Below are positions 21,922 through 36,700 of a DNA stretch of 64,000 nt, one piece after another (within the stretch, counting starts at the first letter, position 1; each line of letters opens with the position of its first letter). The DNA is taken from positions 6,572,001-6,636,000 of the forward strand of contig NC_092310.1 in the NCBI RefSeq assembly GCF_036785885.1, given 5' to 3'. Below the pieces are notes generated by a model. It was not told the origin of the DNA. It saw nothing but the letters and a program-made list of their open reading frames with translations, and made no database searches. The position numbers were made by a program, and so were the translations under genes. The stretch is from Coffea arabica. Taxonomy: Eukaryota; Streptophyta; Magnoliopsida; Gentianales; Rubiaceae.

Positions 21922-22531
21922 TAAGTGAGAACATATTCCAATCTGTGCGGATACCTTAGCGCACAAAGTGGAAAGAATTCGTTGATTGTTGTTTGAAAAG
22001 TACAGGAAAGGGTGAGTATTGATGCAACATTCAAAAATATCAGAATTAAATTCTTTAATACATGTGCACTAATTCAAAACACACATACAACAGAATTTAG
22101 TTAATTGGAATTCATCTTCTGGTGCACTCAAAGTATAAATATGTTTGAAATTTTCAGTTTTATATTGAATGTTTTAACTACTAAAAAGTATTTGAATGTA
22201 TCCATCTCAGTGTGTGAGCTATTAAAAAGTATTCTAACGTATCACTTCCATGTGTGTAATCAGTTTTGGGGATTAAAACACTTAGACTTGGATGTTTATC
22301 CACTTCGTAAGACTGCAAGGAACCTTGGTGCTTTTCTTAATTATATCCCACTGTGTGAGCCTTACCAAGTTTTTCAACTGCAATGGATCTATGATTATTT
22401 AGTAATTGTAAAAAGATAAAAGTCATTTGTATGGTTATATTTTTTTTTATTTTTTTAACCCTTCCTCCACAGCGCCCCTCTTCCTGACCAGCATGGGGGC
22501 AAATCAGCACCCTGGACACAGTATTATTTCA
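21922..22531 (+). repeat. segmental duplication copy B, part 1
   Basis: Matches 13985-14622 of copy A, from GAGAACATATTCCAATCTGT to the Mutator target ATTATTTCA (22523-22531), where the copy is interrupted by the element starting at 22532. Confidence 0.85.
22264..22419 (+). pseudogene. putative F-box/LRR exon remnant (copy B)
   Basis: Same exon remnant as in copy A but without the TAA. After 'tgtaatcag' it reads FWGLKHLDLDVYPLRK and on through VFQLQWIYDY before a stop at 22417. An upstream frame stays open from 22105 (about 104 codons), but that part resembles nothing recognised. Similarity to LRR/FBD regions of F-box proteins is by pattern only. Confidence 0.35.
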
Positions 22532-22934
22532 GGATAATGCTATAGTGCCGATCGCTATCATAACTTGTGAATATTTTAAATTAAAATACTAGTACAACCG
22601 GTTAATAGTGGTCCCCACATCCAAGATTGGTATATTTACCGACAATTGCACTACTAATGATTCATGTTTCCATTATTTAAAGTAACATCATGTGGTAATA
22701 TGGTAACTTTGGTAATAAAATTGGTAAGTTATAAGTGTGATATAAGATATACTCTTTAAATACTAAACGTTACTACTTCTCCAACGAAACTTACTACTTT
22801 ATAATTAGTAAGTTTAACTCAAATAATGGTAAGTTTTTATTGAAAAATGATAACTTTTACAAATAAAATGGTAAATAAGTGAATTGTTCAAACTTACCAT
22901 TTTACTTAAGATAGTTACAACAATTATAATTAGT

Positions 22935-24250
22935 AAACATAATAGAAACACAAAACCAAACTTGTATTATAACTAAACATGAAATCCAATACAAGAGAGA
23001 AAGTAGTAGAAGAGATATCACCCTTGTCACATGAGATCAACCTTGTCATCTTTGCTCCTCAATCTTCATCCAAATCTAGCTACAAATACAAGAAGTATAA
23101 ACTACACTAACTATACTAATCTACTCTAACTAATGAACTAAGAAAAACTAGAGAAGACTACATTTTTTGTGAGTTTCTCTAATCTTCCAAAAGTTGTGAA
23201 AATGTCCTCCAAGGTTGCTCTTTAAAGTTGATGTAAATTGCTCCTTGGAATCACCAAAAGATGTTTCTTGAATTCTCTATACTTGCTTGCTCAGTTCCAG
23301 CCAGATTTCTTGCAGATAAATTGGTCAAAAAGCTTGTGTGAACAGAGCACAAGTTGCAGAGCCGCAATTGGGGATCTGTGGCAAGATCTGAGCTCGGATC
23401 GCTCAAAATACCTCTCGGATCTCATTTTTCTTCATTTTTATCTTTACTGCACATTAGGATATGAGGCCTGTAACATGGGGATCGGAGCTCGGACCCTCCT
23501 CTCGGATGTAACCTCTCATTACAGAAATTTATCCGAGGTCAGGTTTAGTACAGATCCGAACTTAAATTTACTTGCTTTATTTTTTGTCCAACTTTAACTG
23601 ATATTTTCTTGATGATAGAGGCTGAACTAACTCTTATGAAAACATGAAAATTGTAGCTCTTTGAGTTAGATTTCCAATGCATCAAGAATCATTCAATTTG
23701 GACCTCTGTGGACCAAGAAATTACCAAAATACCATTGACTGGTCAGGGCTCTGTTTTAGCTTTTGACAATGAAAATGCACTTCTATATTTCGACATTTTG
23801 ACAATGAAAATGACTGAACTGGACTTTAATGTCATACCAAATATAGATCTGTCTCTTAACTTCAAAATGGTTCAAGAATCATCTTAATCCAGTGCTTGTA
23901 GTTCAAGATATAGCCGAAATGCCACAAGATGTCAAAGCTGTGAAACTTGATTCTTTTTATTCTTGATTGCATTTCCACTTTTGCACTTCAGATTCTCTCT
24001 TTTATCACTTTAAACCATCATCAATTATCTAATTATCTTCTCAAATCACTCCAATTGATGATTGAATCCTTAAACCTATAAAAACATGATGTTTTCACCA
24101 TAAAAATCCATAGAAATGCAATTTTTACCACTTAAATCACAAAATGCATATTTTCACTAGAATCCTAACTATTTAGTTATAAAACTAAATAAAACACACC
24201 AAAACTAACTAACAAAATATACTGAAAACATGCAAACTATGCACTTATCA
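22935..24250 (-). repeat. truncated 3' LTR, Athila-like element 2
   Basis: Corresponds to 37675-39001 of the other LTR. The edge TAAACATAATAGAAAC marks where homology starts, and CACTTATCA marks the intact end. Confidence 0.8.
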
Positions 24251-27200
24251 AACGCCCCCACACTTGAACAATTGCTTGTCCTCAAGCAATTAACACATAA
24301 TCAACAACAATGATTCAAAAGGTGAAACACTATATGCACTTTTTTCTAATTCAATCCCTTATAACTTGGCAAACAATCATTATGCAATTGTTTAATTTAC
24401 ACTAAATACTCATAATATCAAGTAAATGAAAGATAATTATAGCCTAATTTTGACAAGTTAAACTTAATCTCTCACCTTAACCTAATTTCACAGATAAGAA
24501 AATCACATAATCAATTTATAGCTATCTTCCTCCCAAGATCATCTTTTTCACAAATTTTACAACTAAGAGGGATTTATTCATACTAATTTTTACTCAAATA
24601 GTGAAAATGTCTTTTGACGCGAAGATCAACACTTCTCAGTGAAGATTCCCGGTTACTCAACATTTCACTTTTTCAGATTGCTATGCATACTCTTAATTCA
24701 AGTACCTTTTTAGGCGAGTGTCGACATTTGTAGATACCAACCCCCGGTTACTTGGCAGAAGAATCATTGGAATAGAACAAAAACTCTTATCTTCTTTTTT
24801 TTTTAAAATAAAAGACAATAAATAGACATTCCCTCTTAGTAAATACACAAGAATAACCAAAGGAAAATTATAACTTTTGTTGACAATATCAATCACTTAC
24901 TTGTAAAATTAAATAAAGAGGAGAAATCTCATCAACCATGCAAAATTATAGGTATAACTCTCCCTACTTTACAGGATATACTTCTTAAAATGCAAAAATT
25001 TCAATTGCATAATAACCATTTCCAAGTCAAATGAGGACTAAATCTTCCAAAATACATATAAAGTTTCAACAAGTAGAAGAACCACAATGCTCAAGGTTGG
25101 AACAAATTGGCCATTTTTTAAAATAAAGACAAAAATTGCAAAAAGTTTTGGGTCATAGTGAAATATTGGAAAAGATTTTAGAAAAATTTTGACAAAGTTT
25201 TCCCTTATAACTGGATGAAACTCACTACCAACAAACCAATTTTTCAAGTTCAACATGGCAATATTTTCAATCACATTTCCAACATTTCTAATGCAGTCAA
25301 ATCCACAAAATATCATTGCATGGCATAAAATAGCAAGACAATTATTCCCCTCCTCCATACTTAAATTTCACATTGTCCTTAATGTGAGAAAGAAAAATAA
25401 CGAAAGTAAGAGAAAGTTGTACTCCCCTATTGAACTTGTGCTATCCAAATCCATAGCCAAGCAATTAATTTCCTACCTTATTTGCAAAGAAAGGAGAATT
25501 CAATTAATACACCACTTCAAATGGCAAAATCAAATAAAACAACTGATTAAAAACTTGCAACGATCAAGAAGTAAGCATGCAAATCAAGGGAAAAGGAGAA
25601 AGTGATCAAGCATGTAAAACCATACAATGTTCAGGGGATAAAAACATGAAATGAGCTAATCTTTGTGAATCTAGTATATGAATTAGTATCCAAAGTAAAG
25701 GGAAGCTAATTTCACAAAATAAGTCCATCATCACGAACAAAATAAGTTCCATTTATACATTTTGTCATCAATGATCAAGTCCCCTCAAGTACAAAAGTAA
25801 TCTCAAAATGGAGGCAAACACACCAACGCAAAATATAAATGACTTCTTGAGAACTCATGAAATGCTAAAAACCATTGAACCACAAAAATTATAAGTGCAT
25901 TTATGAATTTCGTCAATTAAGGCCATCTTCAATTCGCCTCTTCTTCTAGAATTACCTTAGAATTCAAGAAATCATTCAACCAAGCACCTTTTCATTCATG
26001 AGGTAATCTAAATTACTCACATGAATGTCATAAACTCCCACAAGCTAATTAAAATGTTACCTTGGCCATTTCATATGCAACTTTGTCACCAAGCCAAATT
26101 AAGCATAAAATTAGCTAAAATTCACCAAATAAATACAATAAACACACCCTCAAGATTTATTTATCACTAACAATCACCAATAGCATCAATAAGCTCAAAT
26201 AAATACACCAAGCTTCACATATGAAAAATTGCCTAAAAATAGAAAATATTCAACCATGGCAAAATTCAAATGACAATGTTAGGTGAAGATTTGCTACATC
26301 AAAGTGGTTTGGTGATGTTTAGAAATGAAAATAATGTGAAAACCCCCCAAGAAACTCACTCCAATTTGGCCTCAATTGAAAGAGATGAGAAGATGAAACC
26401 TTAGCCTACTTGAATCTTTAATTCAAATTTGGAGATGTTATTGAAATAATTAAACCATGAAAACCACTCTAGATGGTGTAGGGAGTAATGTGGTGAAGTT
26501 TGTTTGAAGATTAGATAGTGAAGAGAGTGATTTGGTGAGTAGTGTGTGTTTTGGGTGTGGGGGAGTTGAAGGAGGAAGAGAGGGAAGAATGAGGAAAAGT
26601 GAACCGAGCCTTCATTTTTGAATTATTTCTAAAAGGATCCGAGGTCAGATTGTGATAATTGAACTCGGATAAAAAAAAAACTCGAATTCATTCTCTGATT
26701 ATAGAAGTAGATCCGAGGTCTCGGATCTGTACAGATCCTAGAGATCCGAGCTCAGATCCATTGAATCTGCACTTATTGCAGAATTTTTTGCAATTTTCAA
26801 TTTGGCCCCAATTTGAAACACACTCTCCAATTTGTGCTCCATAACAAAATGTTCAACAATTCAACACTTCACGCACATGAAAAGTGACTTAAACATGAAT
26901 CTCAACTTCTCAAAACAAATAAAAAACATGTAGAATGCAAATTGAGGGTTGAGGTTCTTGGACCAAAAAGTTCCCCTGACACTTTCAATGCACATGATGG
27001 TGTTCAAATGATTTAAAAGAGTGCAAATAGATCAGAACATACTTAATCACTTAAATGCACTTCAATTTCATGCAAATGACTGACTTAACCTTGTATCATG
27101 AAATTAAGCATTGTAAACTCAAAAATAAAGATTAGGGTTCCCTTTTTTACGTCGGTCTCCACTCCTTATAAGCTCTTTTGCACTTGAAATAATTTGCATG

Positions 27201-27333
27201 ACTTCTTGTCATTGCTACCTACAAAACACAAAAAAAAAATACTAATCAAATAACTAAAACCTACTAAAAAACTAGAAATTGTTGGGTTGCCTCCCAACAA
27301 GCGCGCTTCTTTATAGTCATTAGCTTGACTATT
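24251..27333 (-). other. non-coding internal region of Athila-like element 2
   Basis: Contains the polypurine tract (24251-24265), the duplicated conserved block (about 24609-24755), GGATCC-type palindromes (for example GGATCTGTACAGATCC at 26723-26738) and the hairpin GTTGGGTTGCCTCCCAAC (27281-27298) just beyond the gag stop. No frame is supported. Confidence 0.65.
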
Positions 27334-28170
27334 TCACCTCACTTTTCGAGGAGGATTCGTTAAAGAATAATCCACCTTTTTTGGATGTAGTGGATCATTA
27401 AAAGGTGGCTTAAGAATAAAAACCACACAATCAAATGATAAGAGAGATGGAGGAACCTTACCTATCTTAAGTGATTCATAGATTTTACCTTGAATGTGTG
27501 TCACCTGAGTTCTTACCAAAGGAATGTCCGTATGATCTTCTTGGGCAATAATACCTTTAAAACCTATACTTCTAACAAATTCCTCAAGAGGGGTGAACAA
27601 TGAGGCACTAATACTCATCTCTTGAGGTTCAACGTTAGTTCCAAAGATATTATCTTGTGAAATGGACATTTCCTCATTGAAACTCAAATTAAATTCATCA
27701 TTTTCATCAAAATGGAATCCACTTTCACTTGCAACATGCTCACCATTCATGCTAGGGTCATAGTGCATATAATTAGAAGAAATAACTTCACACAACTTAT
27801 GCAATTGGTCTTGTATTCTACTAAAGTGAGAAACTAATTCATCTAGGTCTTGTATTCTACCAAAGTGAGAATCACTATATGCATATTGATTATCCCAACC
27901 ATACGTATAAGAATTACTCCAATTAGGTCCATTTTGATCAAAATAATGATTGTAATGCACCAATTCATCATAATAATTCACATTTTGTGCTTGCCTACAT
28001 ATATAAGTAGCATGATCACCTCCACACAAGTCACAAATCCCATGATAAGAATTGAAAGCATTAAAATTCTTCTTTTGTTCAAGCATATTTGTAACAGTGT
28101 CCAATTGAACTTTTAATGTTATAAAATCGCATTTAGCCTTTAAGCACCTCAAACCATTATCAAATGACAT
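27334..28170 (-). pseudogene. gag-derived ORF of Athila-like element 2
   Basis: A 278-codon open piece of a gag C-terminal region. It carries an Athila-type zinc knuckle, CDLCGGDHATYIC (CX2CX3HX4C, around residue 50), followed by Asn/Tyr/Trp-rich sequence (NWSNSYTYGWDNQ) as in other Athila gags. The intact relative at 47390-48472 starts about 60 codons further upstream. The same stretch here has in-frame stops, so the frame is decayed. No protease, reverse transcriptase or integrase follows. Confidence 0.75.
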
Positions 28171-28487
28171 ACCTTCAGTAATTTCTTAGTTACCTCTATC
28201 CATGGACCTTTGCACGTAGTAGCCATTCATTGTCTAACTTTCAATTCTCATGCATTGTTCTCCAAATTGACCTACCCTCCTCATTATCTAAAATTGCTTT
28301 TAAATAACTTTAAAGCAAGATTAGTAAGAAGAATAGGTGATAAAATACATATACACATTAAGCACAAAACAAACTAGACTCAATTAATACACAAGAAAAA
28401 CTATTAAAATGTTTAAACTAATAAAGTTGTTCTTAGCACCGATATTAAGCAAATTATCCCCGACAACGATGCCAAAAACTTGACAAG

Positions 28488-31400
28488 TGTGGAACCTGGA
28501 AAACTGGGTTATATTTATTCCCTGTCTTTGCGTGCATTTTCTTTACTTTACTTTATTATATTAATTTTCTAGATATTTTTATAAGAGAATATAGGTTTTA
28601 AATTATTTTCCTAGCATAAATTAGTTCATGTCAAGTTTGGAACGTATTATGGACATAGGACCCGCTAGTGCGGTAAATGCGACATATTTTTGACAACTCG
28701 TTGGAGTTTTGTACTAAGGGATATTATTTTACAAGGTGCTAGGAAATAATTAGAGATTAACTGGATAGATTAACCATTGGAAGACAAGAGGATTAGATCA
28801 AACCCTTAAAGTGCCAAGTGTCGCGATCCGATTCGTAGTTGGACTTTCACCCAATTTTCTTCACTTTACTAAAACTAATTTTGACCATAATTTCCTTCAT
28901 TTTTTTCTCTCTTGGGGCTATTTAGAACAAAAAAAAGAGAGGAAGAGAACTTCATCTTGCACTATCTTTTCTTGTCCAAATCTGAGTTTACACCGTTAGA
29001 ATTTCAAACTACTCCATAGAAGTTGCTCTCTAAGGGATATTAAAGGCCTTGGTGGAGTTATTTTGGAGGAAGAAATACTAAGCCACCATTTTTGTTGAGG
29101 TTACAAGGTAATTTTCCTAGAAATCCATCTTTACTTCCAATAATTGCATATTAGTGGTTTAAGGATGTTGAATATGTAGTTTTGTGAGACACATGATGGT
29201 TTGAAGTGGTCTTATGGAAATTTTCAGTTTTATTGGTGAATATTCTGCCCTCATATGAAGCTTAATGATTAGTCATGGTTTGCTAGCTTAATTATGTGAT
29301 AATTAGTGTATTATGTGCTAGATGGACTTGCCTAAAGAAATTTCTAGCCTTAGCTCCAAATTTCCAGCTTTAAGGATGAACCTGTTCTGTTCTGAATTAC
29401 TTAATTCGTCCATGTTAGAAGCCTAATCAGGCTTAGTTCAAAACACAAAAGTTGTAGGAAATGGTGTTAACTAGCTTCCTGAAAACTTTCAGCTCAATCG
29501 GAGCACTGTAGTATGTGAAATGACTGAAATACCCTTGACTGCTCACAAGCCCTGTTTCACGGACAGTTTTCTCTTTTCTTTGAGATTTCAATTTTTGACC
29601 ATGAATATGCATGAATTGGCTTTGGAGGTCTTCACAAGAAATGTAGTTATCTGATTGAGCTTCGAATTGGTATAAAGTTTACCCAAATCCGATAAACGTA
29701 GCTTCAGTTGTGACCGAAATGCCAAGAGATGTCAAACCTGTTATTTTGTTATTGGTCTTGAACAGTAGTTCCGGTTGCATTGCTAGCATTATTTTGTAAT
29801 TGGATGACATTGAACCTAGTGAAAAGCTATTGTGGTAAGATTATTTGTGTGTGATTTTGGGGCTAAATTGAGAAAAATAATGAAGCCATAATGGCTGGAA
29901 ATTAAGAAAATACAAAGGGCATGCTGTCCAAAATTTTAGGGTTACTCGATTCCTTTGAGTTTGGGTTGATTTTGGCTAGAAACGAAGGGTTCTAGGGTTT
30001 TCATGTTATTAAGACCAACCGTTACCTTTTTACTCCGAAACCACCTTTTATCTCTTTGTATTAGTAGTTCGCTTGGATAAGCATATGACTCATAGTCGAG
30101 TCTCATTTGTGCATTCTGTTTACTAGATTTGTGGATGTAGGAACCATAAGTGTTTTACCTTGGTTATTTTAGGGTTTCTCGATGATCAAAGGCATACATT
30201 GGGAGGAAACTTTTGAAGTTATCCTTGTTTGAACTGGTGAGTGTACCACTCCCCTCAATTGTTCCGTAACTTGGCTTATATGTACTTGCAAATTGTGACT
30301 TGAATAACTGTATCATCTGTTTATTCTGTATGAGATGAGAGTGTATTTTATCACACTCGTTCTTTGGCCTGTATGAATGTTTACTGTATAAACTGGAATC
30401 TGTTACTTGTACCGGTTATGAGCTTGAATCAGTTACCTGTGCCTATTATAATGTCGTTTGGAAGTGTATCCAACGACCTTTCTGTTAAACCTGAGCTCAA
30501 CCTCATGGGGAGTTAATTGAATCGAGCCAACAAGGGCTTGGTCGAACAAATTGACAATCCATGGGTGCCTGTTCCTGGGGAATCTATGGCTATTGGAGAC
30601 TCTGGATTTCCGGTATACTTGAGTATTACCATTCCTGTTCCTGTTGAGGTGTTCGGGCCCGGTAAGGGGTATATTTGGTGGACGGAATTTGGTGATAAGT
30701 GGTGTTCTATTAGAATTGGTTACTTTATTTGTAAGTTGACGGAGTGTCAACTACTATTTGATCAAGCACTGGCGAAGCAAAAAGGAATTTGGTTCTTGAG
30801 ATCCATCTGTATCCTTTCCATTTGAATTGATTGTTCATTTCCTTATATGTTGTGTATATGTGCCTTAAAAGTGTAATGCCATGATTTGTGACTACTTGTA
30901 CTTTTGGTACCTCATTGAGTTTAAGTTCACCCTCTTTCCGTTATCCTTTGTTTTCCTTAGAGGAAACAACACTTTTGAACCGTGATTTTGAAGAAAGGAG
31001 TAGAGCGAGCTCTAGCTATTCTTTTGTTAAACTCCTTTATATTTACAAACCCTAATTGTATTTTGATCAATATCACCCTTTGACTTGTAAAGTTCCAACA
31101 TATGTATATAAGTGTTTATTCATGTTTACTTCGTGTATTTGTTGGTGAATGTACGTACTGTGGGTTTATATGCACTTTACTTGTATCTTTTGGGGATTCG
31201 AACGAGTAGGGAATTTGAATGAAGAGAGAAGAATTTTTGGCGGGAGTTTCTGCAAGAGAATCCGACCCCAAATCCGACCAGTTCTTGGCCGGATAGCTAG
31301 CCGAATTAGCAAGGGAATTTTGATACCGTTTGAGTTTCGCTACTGCCTCCAATCCGGCCATAAATCCGGCCAGAACCCGGCCGGATTGTGACGTGTCCAT

Positions 31401-31640
31401 TTCGTTTCGTTTTCTTGTTTTCATTTCTCTTATCGTTAAAGGGTTCAATCGATGTCCTATTTCACCGCATGATTTGGTAAGTTATATTTGAGTTTGGTGG
31501 TTTTCAATTGTTCGTTTGCTTTGGATTCTATCGCGCGTAATATAGGGTTTGTGTAATTCAACTTCGTCATCCTGGCGAAAGCTGGGTAGGCGGTCTGCTA
31601 ACCCCTTTAGTACGCCCTAGGGGAAGGTGGGGTTGTCACA
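28488..31640 (+). repeat. 5' LTR of the long-LTR element
   Basis: 3153 bases, TG...CA ends, with ATCCGGCC-type motifs clustered at 31255-31390. Short open frames inside (for example 30517-30825) are not supported as genes: in the 3' LTR the matching frame is broken. Confidence 0.88.
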
Positions 31641-32312
31641 GTTGGTATCAAAGTTGCTTCACGTGGTCTCTGCGCGGAGTGAGCTTGGGCCAAGTGGTGC
31701 TATGGTCCTAATTTCGTGAATGTGTCTAAAGATATAAGTGCTCTTTTGAGCATAAGCTATGAACCGTGCATGTTATAAGTGTAAAAATCTTTATCATGAT
31801 ACTTGGAGAAGGATAGATATGTATGTCGAGTAGGAATCTTTAATATGGATGATTTACTCTTGGGACCGACCGGCTCGAGTTGTGAATTATCTTATTGTGG
31901 ATTCTTGTACTTGAATACTAAATGTGGAGAGCACTAGAAGAAGGGTCTGTATCTTGATTGAACTTGAGGTAAGTCTGGATGGCAAAGGCCAAGGCACGGA
32001 AGATTTTACATTGGACCTAGTAATTAGACTGATCGAGGGGGTTTGATATGGAAGTGTTATCATGGACTACTGTTATACTAGTCTGGTTAGGGTTTCGTTA
32101 TGTATATAAGTGATAAGTGGCATAGTATATTAAGATATTGCCATAACTATGTTCTACTTTCTCGTCTACCTCATTTGGAAATAACCGTGGTTGGATTGGG
32201 AGTGAGGGAACCTAACAGTTATATGGTTAAAGTCCCAAGTGTACTTAGTTACTTATTTTGATTCCCTAATTTGTCTGGCAGGCTATCACTTGAGTTCGAC
32301 CGAATCGGTAAG

Positions 32313-32792
32313 ATGGCATATTTAGCTGATATGTATAAGGAGATAGAGATTCTTCGAAAGGAAGTAGAGTTCCAAAAGAGATTAGCTTAGCGCTGGGAAG
32401 GACGATGGAAATTAGAGTATTCGGAGAAAATTAAGCTACTGCACAAGAACATAGAGCTGAAAAAGAAATACGAAAGGATTTCGGAAGAGGTACGGAGTAA
32501 GTTTGAGTTAGTGTCTTCGTCTAGTCGAACAACATCTCTGGACACTCTTAGTAATAAAGAAAAAAAAGGAGAAGGAAGTGCTCGCGATGTTAAAGGGAAA
32601 CGCAAAGAGATGGATGGAGATGGATTTGCTATGAAGGATAAGGGAAGGAAGAAGAAAAAGAATGGACATTTCAAGAAAAGATGTGTAGCAGTTAAGTGTG
32701 AAACCTGTAACAAAAATCATACGGGAGTTTGTTTTGCAAAAATTGGTACATGTTTTAGATGCGGCCAACTGGGACACCAAGGAACTGCCTAA
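32313..32792 (+). pseudogene. gag remnant with zinc knuckles, long-LTR element
   Basis: From ATG 32313 a frame reads a charged, coiled-coil-like N-terminus (MYKEIEILRKEVEFQKRLA), is broken by TAG at 32386, and continues to 32792. Lys-rich sequence leads to CETCNKNHTGVC and CFRCGQLGH, the paired zinc-binding motifs of Del/Tekay-type gag, and the frame ends just before the last cysteine would be expected. No pol frame follows before the 3' LTR, so this is a decayed, gag-only internal region. Confidence 0.7.
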
Positions 32793-33793
32793 GACAAATA
32801 AATTTTGGGATGGTGAAGCTGCTGTAATAGTTAAAGTTAGCAAGTAGTGATGTGTTAGTTGAAATAATTGTATTTAGAGAATTATGTGTATGCAAACTTT
32901 ATGTTGTGATTGTATTCCTAATAGAGGTATTGGACCTAGTACCTAATAGTTTGATGAGTAATATTAAATATTGGTGTTTGGACAGTATTGAATCCTGATT
33001 CATGAATCTTTTCTTATGGTTTAGTCTTGAAGTTAGGTGAAAAATTTCGTTTGTGATTCAAAAAGGAAACTTGATGTTTTTAGAATTTTCTTGCTTGACA
33101 TGATATTTGTGATTTAGGGAATTGGACTAGAGCTAGGAAACTATCTATGATGGATAAGGATCATGAGTTGTGGTTGGTGAGTGATTCCAAAACTATTTCC
33201 AAAATTATTTTCAAACTATTTCCTGTACTGTTTTCTTGCATGTGTGCCATGCAATGATTTGGCTCAGATGAGTGCTTGGAAGTTTTGTACTTAACACCAA
33301 CGTCTCCACTTTAATGACACCTGATTTGAATAGGGGAGCACCGATGGCTCTCTGGTACTGCTTGACTATTACTGGATTTTATTGGAGAATTGGAAGTCTA
33401 AGTACCATGAGTTCCTTGCCCCACCAGAGCAATAAACTTACATTTGATTACTGATTTATGACATCATCTAAATGCACTATTGTGCATTGATTTTTACTGG
33501 ACACTGGTCGAGCTTAATTCACTTCAAAATATTTATTTCGTCTCCACAAAGCTCGAGGCAAAGGAAGCACTTGTATTAACTTATTAGTGTGGCTGGATGG
33601 GATATCTCATGTATATTTTAAATTTTGATTAGAGTGACCCTTAGTGCCTGAGTGACTTTCGAGAACTATCTTGACTTGGTTAGGGCATGACTAAGGAGAG
33701 GCTTTTGAAAAGTAGAAAAATTTACTATAGAATCATTTTTTTGTGAGTAAAAGAGAGAACTTCGAGGATGAAATTCTTCTAAGGGGGAGAGAG
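32793..33793 (+). other. non-coding remainder of the long-LTR element interior
   Basis: No protease, reverse transcriptase or integrase segment could be recognised in any frame. It ends in the polypurine tract AAGGGGGAGAGAG. Confidence 0.6.
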
Positions 33794-36700
33794 TATGGAA
33801 CCTGGAAAACTGGGTTATATTTATTCCCTGCCTTTGCGTGCATTTTCTTTACTTTACTTTATTATATTTATTCCCTGCCTTTGCGTGCATTTTCTATATA
33901 TTTTTATAAGAGAATATAGGTTTTAAATTATTTTCCTAGTATAAATTAGTTTATGTCAAGTTTGGAACGTATTATGGACGTGGGACCCGCTAGTGCGGTA
34001 AATGCGATATATTTTTGACAACCCGTTGGAGTTTTGTACTAAGGGATATTATTTTACAAGATGCTAGAAAATAATTAGATGTTAACTGGATAGATTAACC
34101 ATTGGAAGACAAGAGGATTAAATCAAACCCTTAAAGTGCCAAGTGTCGCGATCCGATTCGTAATTGGACTTTGACCCAATTTTCTTCACTTTACTAAAAC
34201 TAATTTTGACCATAATTTCTTTCATTTTTTTCTCTCTTGGCGGGCTGTTTAGAATAAAAAAAAGAGAGGAAGAGAACTTCATCTTGCACTATCTTTTCTT
34301 GTCGAAATCTTGAGTTTTCACCGTTAGAATTTCAAACTACTCCATAGAAGTTGCTCTCTAAGGGATATTAAAGGCCTTGGTGGAGTTATTTTGGAAGAAA
34401 AAATACTAAGCCACCATTTTTGTTGAGGTTGCAAAGTAATTTTTCCTAGAAATCCATCTTTACTTCCAATAATTGCATATTAGTGGTTTAAGGTTGTTGA
34501 ATATGTAGTTTTGTGAGACACATGATGGTTTGAAGTGGTCTTACGGAAATTTTCAGTTTTATTGGTGAATATTCTGCCCTCATATGAAGCTTAATGATTA
34601 GTCATGGTTTGCTAGCTTAATTATGTGATAAATTAGTGTATTATGTGCTAGATGGACTTGCCTAGAGAAATTTCTAGCCTTAGCTCCAAATTTCCAGCTT
34701 TAAGGATCAACCTGTTCTATTCTGAATTACTTAATTCGTTCATGTTAGAGGCCTAATCAGGCTTAGGTCAAAACATGAAAGTTGTAGAAAATGGTGTTAA
34801 CTAGCTGCCTGAAAAATTTCATCTCAATCGAAGCACTGTAATATGTAAAATGACTGAAATACCCTTGACTGCTCACAAGCCCTGTTTCACGGACAGTTTT
34901 CTCTTTTCTCTGAGATTTCAATTTTTGACCATGAATATGCATGATTTGGCTTTGGAGGTCTTCACAAGAAATGTAGTTATCTGTTTGAGCTTGGAATTGG
35001 TATAAAGTTTACCCTAATCTAATAAGCGTAGCTTTAGTTGTGACCGAAATGCCAAGAGATGTCAAACCTGTTATTTTGTTATTGGTCTTGAACAGTAGTT
35101 CCGATTGCATTGCTAGCATTATTTTGTAATTGGATGACATTGAACCTAGTGAAAAGCTATTGTGGTAAGATTATTTGTGTGTGATTTTGGGGCTGAATTG
35201 GGAAAAATAATGAAACCATAATGGCTAGAAATTAGGTAAATACAAAGGGCATGCTGTCCAAAATTTTAGGGTTACTCGATTCCTTTGAGTTTGGGTTGAT
35301 TTTGGCTAGAAACGAAGGGTTCTAGGGTTGTTCATGTTATTAAGACCAACCGTTACTTTTTTACTCCAAAACCACCTTTTATCTCTTTGTATTAGTAGTT
35401 CGCTTGGATAAGCATATGACTCGTAGTCGAGTCTCATTTGTGCATTCTGTTTACTAGATTTGTGGATGTAGGAACCATAAGTGTTTTACCTTGGTTATTT
35501 TAGGGTTTCTCGATGATCAAAGGCATACATTGAGAGGAAACTTTTGAAGTTATTCTTGTTTGAACTGGTGAGTGTACCACTCCCCTCAATTGTTCCGTAA
35601 CTTGGTTATATGTACTTGCAAATTGTGACTTGAATGACTGTATCATCTGTTTATTATGTATGAGACGAGGGTGTACTTTATCACACTCGTTCTCTGACCT
35701 GTGTGAATGTTTACTGTATAAACTGGAATCTGTTACTTGTACCTGTTATGAGCTTGAATCAGTTACCTGTGCCTGTTATAATGTCGTTTAGAAGTGTATC
35801 CAACGACCTTCCTGTTAAACCTGAGCTCAATCTCATGGGGAGTTAATTGAATCGAACCAGCAAGGACTTGGTCGAGGAAATTGACAATTCATGGGTGTCT
35901 ATTCCTAGGGAATCTATGGGTATTGGAGACTCTGGATTTTCGGTATACTCGAGTATTACCATTCCTGTTCCTGTTGAGGTGTTCGGGCCTGGTAAGGGGT
36001 ATGTTTAGTGGACGGAATTTGGTGATAAGTGGTGTTCTATTGGAATTGGTTACTTTATTTGAAAGTTGACAGAGTGTCAACTACTATTTGATCAAGCACT
36101 GACGAAGAAAAAAGGAATTTGGTTCTTGAGAGCCATCTGTATCCTTTCCATTTGAATTGATTGTTCATTTCCTTATATGTTGTGTATATGTACCTTAAAA
36201 GTGTAATGCCATGATTTGTGACTACTTGTACTTTTGGTGCCTCATTGAGATTAAACTCACCCCCTTCCCGTTATCCTTTGTTTTCCTTAGAGGAAACAAC
36301 ACTTTTGAACCGCTATTGTGAAGAAAGGAGTAGAGCGAGCTCTAGCTATTCTTTTGTTAAGCTCCTTTATATTTACAAACCCTAATTGTATTTTGATCAA
36401 TATCACCCTTTGACTTGTAAAGTTCCAACATATGTATATAAGTATTTATTCATGTTTACTTCGTGTATTTGTTGGTGAATGTACGTACTGTGGGTTTATA
36501 TGCACTTTACTTGTATCTTTTAGGGATTCGAACGAGTAGGGAATTTGAACGAAGAAAGAAGAATTTCTGGCGGGAATTTCTGCAAGAGAATCCGGCCGCA
36601 AATCCGACCAAGAACAAGGGAATTTTGATACCGTTTGAGTTTCGCTACTGCCTCATATCCGGCCATAAATTCGGCCGGATATCCAGCCAGAACCCGGCCG

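Noticed and set aside
30433..30825. Overlapping frames of about 100 codons on both strands in the long LTR
   Set aside because: They lie within an LTR. The matching frame in the 3' LTR (35881-36080) is interrupted, and no protein family is recognised.
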